From Monomorium pharaonis (lineage: Eukaryota; Arthropoda; Insecta; Hymenoptera; Formicidae): a stretch of 64,000 bases of DNA. The translations under genes and the position numbers were made by a program. Shown one piece after another: positions 1-64,000 of this stretch; the first letter of the stretch is position 1; each line of letters starts with the position of its first letter. The stretch lies in NCBI RefSeq assembly GCF_013373865.1, contig NC_050475.1, forward strand, positions 6,029,001 through 6,093,000, written 5' to 3'. The notes under the pieces are model-generated. The model was given only the letters and a program-made list of their open reading frames with translations, made no database searches and was not told where the DNA came from.

Positions 1-351
1 GAGGGGACCCTCGCGACGGAATCCTTCCCATTACCGACTCTCCGCGCGAGGGTCCTCCACGCTTTACTCTCGCACCAATACTCGATGATCCTCGTAGCGT
101 ATGGTTGCTGGGCAACGATCCATTTAACGGTTCACCGAGAAACGCGATCACTACTCGTTCGGAACGAGGCACTCTCGAAGGGGTTCCTGTGTACCCCATC
201 AAATTTACACTGCGGTCGCTCCGTCGACCATTATTATGCGTCCGCGTCGCGTTCAGGACGCCGGTATCCCGTGGCTTCTCCGCGCTGTCATGTATCTCCG
301 ACGTCACACAGGGGGCCGCTCTCCTCCTTGGACGCGGGAGAAAGGAGCGCA
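1..351 (-). other. 3' untranslated region of the alkaline phosphatase gene (open-ended)
   Basis: Follows the TAA at 352 on the minus strand. It is fairly GC-rich with many CpG. No AATAAA or ATTAAA (TTTATT or TTTAAT on the plus strand) was seen, so the transcript probably ends beyond base 1. No other gene was recognised; overlapping plus-strand ORFs (85-810, 105-470) run antisense to the last exon and show no domain. Confidence 0.6.
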
Positions 352-60005
<59,654 letters not shown>

Positions 60006-61113
60006 CTGGAAACAAGATAACGGAGATTAATTGCGTACTTTCGTGTAATCGAATTGCGGTTAATACGAATTTATGATCTGAGACATATTTTTTACTTGTC
60101 TCTGGGAAGGAAAATGTATTTTTCAATCAATTGTGTCTCGTTGTAAAAAAAAAAGCTAAACTAAAAGCGCACTTTATTATATTTACGAATATTTCAATCG
60201 ATGTCCCTTTCGCAAAATTCTGCTCACAGTCAGTAAAAAAAATTAATAAAACATACAGAGACTTTTTTATTCTGTTCATATTTCCCTCAGACTTAAATTA
60301 TGAATAACCTCGAATTTCAATTGCATACCACCGCAACTGAAATATAATGTAATTAAGAAAAGAGATATTTTGTTATTAAAATACATTGATTTCAAATGTG
60401 AATAATAATAATAATCCAGATTTGTTACACAGTGACCATTTCATTGACAAATATTTTTCATACAACATGAAATTTTCGTTTTGCAACTATTAATGGCTCA
60501 TTCCACGACTCATTTCATCAGAAACAGCCCGTCTGAATTTTGCTCGAATTTCAGTGCTACCATTAGAGTGTCGGAATTTTGCCGTTTACCCTACGGTTAA
60601 TATGGCCGTGGTCACGTAAATAAGGTGTTACCATACATCAAGTCCCGCGAACGTCAGGAGCATCGAGGTAGGAATGATAAGTTTCGAGGCAAAGAGAGAA
60701 ATTCCGGTGGAAGTGGACGTCGCATGTCTTATGTGTCATGACTGGCAATTTTCGTTAGGTAATAGAATATGGGGTCGAAGTGTGTCACCGATGTCTAGGA
60801 ACCGCACGTCGCGTTCAACGCTCTAGGATAAGCACTGCAACGAGCAAATGGACATTTTCGTCCATCGGCTCACTCGACTCGGTCCGCTCCGAGCTTTCAT
60901 GAAAACGACAGCTGTGCTCTATTACCGCTGGCGATTCGCGAATAAAAATTGCAAACGCCGCTCTCCATTCTCTGCAGGAATTAATCGAAACGATGTCAAT
61001 AATATTTTAATATAATTTTAATTGATATGAGAAAATTATAAACGAGAAAAATATTAAAAAATACAGGTTTTATAAGGTAATTTCTTTTATAATCAATTAT
61101 TCCTAATAAATAC

Positions 61114-61114
61114 T

Positions 61115-61161
<47 letters not shown>
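61114..61161. repeat. Poly-C followed by CT microsatellite
   Basis: A run of about twelve C followed by about sixteen CT units. Confidence 0.95.
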
Positions 61162-61204
61162 AAATTGGTGATGAAAGATTATGATCTTTATTTGATGTAC
61201 TCAT

Positions 61205-61290
61205 ACATGTTCCATGATGACTGTCTTGGTAAAAGTACTCTCGATGAATTGCCATTGCCATTCCGAGACGTGGTGATAAATTAAAAATCT
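61205..61290. repeat. Dispersed repeat, copy 2 (related to 7945-8020)
   Basis: TCCATGATGACTGTCTTGGT, then GTACTCTCGATGAATTGCC and ATTGCC, matches copy 1 in order and spacing, followed by AAATTAAAAAT.TRATATT in both. Confidence 0.55.
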
Positions 61291-62501
61291 GATATTACAA
61301 ATTTAAAACTGGAGCTTTAGTACAGAAACCAGGTGCACAGCTCTTATACCTCAATTGCTACAAAAGTTATAACAATATTTTCATCTTTCTAGATTTATCA
61401 AAGATTCTTAATTAATTAAACTATTCAACAAGAGTTTGTTTTAAAAAATATTGTCTAAACTTTAACTGAACGATATAAATATAATATATTTAAAAAAATT
61501 TTTTTAATATATATATATATATGTATATATATACTTATAGTAAGATTATAAAGATCTCAAACTAATCGAAAAAGCTTGACAAAAGTATTATTATCTATTT
61601 TGCAGTATTTCTTTCATATAGCAGTTGCACAAATGCAAATCATAGTATAAATTTGTAATGATATTTATATTATACATAATGTATAAAAGTGAGTAGTTTT
61701 TTAGTTTTTTATTTCAGCAATTGGAAATAAAAAAATTCATAGAGAAATAGTATTGATATGCTTACAAGTGCGAGAAAAAAATACTCGTGATAAACTTTTT
61801 TTTTTCATTTGTGCCAAATAAAACAAACAACAAAACACGTTAATTACAACCACAATAAACAATTTTATTACAATTTAATAATATTTTGTTTCTTGAACTT
61901 GCCATATTAAATCGTTATTTAAAATTTTTACGTTTTAAGTTTATTTTGTATTCAGCAATTCTTTAAAAATAATTATTTATTATACATCTCATTTCTCAAA
62001 AAAATTAGAAAAGAGTTCAATCGTGTTTAAAAGATCGATCAGTACGACGAAATGAAAGCCGAAACAAACTCGTTCCCATAAATCCTTACAGTAATGTTAA
62101 AAATTATACTTTAGTATAAAATACCATTAATATCCGACAATTTTTTATTACAGAACTAGCCTATTTAGTTATCCTTTCATCTCATAGGGATTAATTCGCT
62201 TGAGTGTGCGTCCCTATTTCAAAATCCGGACAGAATCGATCTGGCACACCGTGTGGAAAGCCGATTTCCTTTTGCACAAGAATAACTAAAAGGCACACTC
62301 GTCGTTATCATAGTTACAACTAACCCATGAATCGTCAATTCAAATACCGTTATGAATTAACTACAAAACTACGGTCAATCGTCAAGTGGCGCTAAAATAG
62401 AACTAGGACTGCAGCTTATAATAATAAGCTTATAATAATCTGTTCTATTTTAGAGAAACCGTATACCGACCAAACGTTAACTTTGGTATAAACATAAAAT
62501 T

Positions 62502-62505
<4 letters not shown>

Positions 62506-62554
<49 letters not shown>
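62506..62554. repeat. GA microsatellite
   Basis: About 24 GA units. Confidence 0.97.
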
Positions 62555-62556
<2 letters not shown>

Positions 62557-63034
62557 TTGTTTGTTTATATTGGATAGCAAGAATGAAAACCTAAAGTTAT
62601 AATAAGAATTATGCACGATATCGAAAAGAGAAAAAATTGTCAGTACAAGAAACACTCTCCTTCTTAAAGCATTTTTCAACGTAAAATTTGTTTACTCATA
62701 ATAATGTTAACGATCATTATCGGGGGAAAAAAATATAACTAATGTAAAATATAAAATGTAAGGAAATATCATATAATATAATATAACAAATTACAGTGTT
62801 AAAGTAATTTAATAATCATAGGAAATATATTATTTCATATGCTCACGCAGCCAACAAAAGAGGTTTAACATAAAAAAGCTCTTGGTTATTACCAAGAAAT
62901 TTTTTTTTTTTTTTTTTGTTCACCAGTGACACATATACATTAACATTTCATATCTGATTGAGTTTTCTAAATAACCTAAATAATTAAAATAAACCAATTT
63001 TAATTTCCATCTCGCGAGATTATGCTGACCAGAT

Positions 63035-63795
63035 GAGGACCCACGAGCGGGGCTGTGAGGCCGAAGGAACCGGAGGGTCAAAAGTCAGGCTCCAGCGAAA
63101 TCGAGGTTGAGATTCGGAGAGGGATTCTCCGCACGGATGCGACTTGAGGTGGCGGAGCAGACCGCCCTGACAGCGATAGAAAAGTTACGACACCGTGGGG
63201 GAGCCGCAGGACCCTTGCAAAGCTAACGCAAGCTGTTCCTGTCGCTCGCAGGATCACGAGCCCGACGACAGGGCGCAAAAGGCATGCGCAATACGCACCC
63301 CTCGCGGGGGGATTGCGCCGTTGATCACGCATCGAGCGCGATCCAATTCGCTTTTGCGTTCCGACCGCCCAGGAGGATCTCGAGAAGGCCCCGGCTGTGG
63401 AGAAGCGAGATAGAACGAGACAGAGAGGCCGGATGTCGTCGTAGCGGATCTAGAATCTAAATGTCGATGAGGTACCCTCAACTGTAAAGCCGCGAGCAAT
63501 CGGGGTAAACCGCGTCTTCGTCCCGCGATCAAGCCACGCTTAGTGTCGGATTTTGCGGTGCGTTCACCATTAGCGGTGTAGGTAGTTTACACGTGGTCGT
63601 TTGCGAGCGAGGACTCTACGCCCATTTTGTCGCGAGCTAGTGGATGCGTTCGAGATCGAGACGAGCCTCCTAGAGGACAGGGGCACGAGGGTGTCGAGTC
63701 GGGAAAAAACGAATTCGCGTGATAGTATACGCCCCGATTAAATTCCTTTCCGTCTTGATCGCGGCGACTCTTCCGCGAGAAAAAGCCGTGACAGC
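63035..63795. other. GC-rich block of unknown nature
   Basis: About 760 bases, CpG-rich, sharply bounded by AT-rich sequence on both sides. Short ORFs overlap on both strands (63078-63332, 63195-63413, 63254-63532), but none has a recognisable domain. At 63286-63318 GCGCAAT and ATTGCGC, with CCCC and GGGG inside, can form a strong hairpin. It could be a promoter or 5' UTR exon, the 5' part of a mobile element, or a conserved regulatory block. Confidence 0.4.
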
Positions 63796-64000
63796 AATCA
63801 TTATAGAAGTTAAATAGATATTTTTATAAAATCTGTCAAAAGTTTCTAAATTGTATCACCACAAATTTTATTACAATAAATGACATTACTGTAAAACTGA
63901 TAATTTATAATAGCGTACTCGTGTATCCTCCGTTTCTTTGTGAAATCGGATGCCGTTGGATGATCGTGTTAAAAAAACGAGCGATGATTTTTCGAAGTAG

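Larger units (their letters stand above)
60006..64000 (-). other. Sequence upstream of the first visible exon; no N-terminal exon found
   Basis: On the minus strand this precedes the catalytic-serine exon, so it is either intron or 5' flank. I looked for the reverse complement of a GDGM codon string and for donor-like CTTACC or CTCACC sites and found no convincing exon. It contains a CpG-richer patch (60500-60970), the second half of a dispersed repeat pair (61205-61290), C/CT and GA microsatellites and, at its far end, a GC-rich block at 63035-63795. Confidence 0.6.

Overview
This is eukaryotic, intron-rich nuclear DNA, most likely from an insect and probably from a hymenopteran such as an ant. 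It is AT-rich and mostly non-coding, broken by GC- and CpG-rich blocks, and carries many CA/GA microsatellites and short inverted-repeat elements. The insect assignment rests on the style of the one protein found; the ant suggestion is inference from overall composition.

The window holds one gene I can support, on the minus strand: a membrane-bound (GPI-type) alkaline phosphatase. Seven coding exons were located by translating the reverse strand and matching conserved family motifs. From 5' to 3' they lie at 60005-59831, 49591-49413, 47209-47002, 45188-45048, 31396-31202, 9574-9453 and 804-352. All six junctions have GT/AG sites and compatible phases, and together they encode 490 residues plus a TAA stop. 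The 122-nt exon at 9453-9574 has no ATG-initiated ORF of its own and was found from its LLYSNGPG motif. The N-terminal part (signal peptide and GDGM metal-binding segment, roughly 80-90 residues by family comparison) was not found between 60006 and 64000 and probably lies beyond the window. The 3' end is also open, since no poly(A) signal was seen in bases 1-351.

Layout: 1-351 3' UTR; 352-804 last exon; 805-9452 intron; 9453-9574 exon; 9575-31201 a 21.6-kb intron holding a 10-bp minisatellite inside an inverted-repeat/164-bp satellite structure (21224-22410) and several MITE-like elements; 31202-31396 exon; 31397-45047 a 13.7-kb intron; a cluster of three exons at 45.0-49.6 kb; 49592-59830 a 10.2-kb intron; 59831-60005 the exon with the catalytic serine; 60006-64000 upstream sequence ending in an unexplained GC-rich block (about 63035-63795).

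The introns hold at least two small families of TA-flanked or TIR-bearing MITE-like repeats and several single foldback elements. I saw no tRNA, rRNA, CRISPR, intact transposase or second protein-coding gene that could be supported. The best candidates for something new are the indel-free 10-bp minisatellite with its inverted and tandem flanks, the non-canonical GESSACATA active-site motif, the long C-terminal extension with a CTG-like hydrophobic tail, and the GC-rich block at 63 kb.
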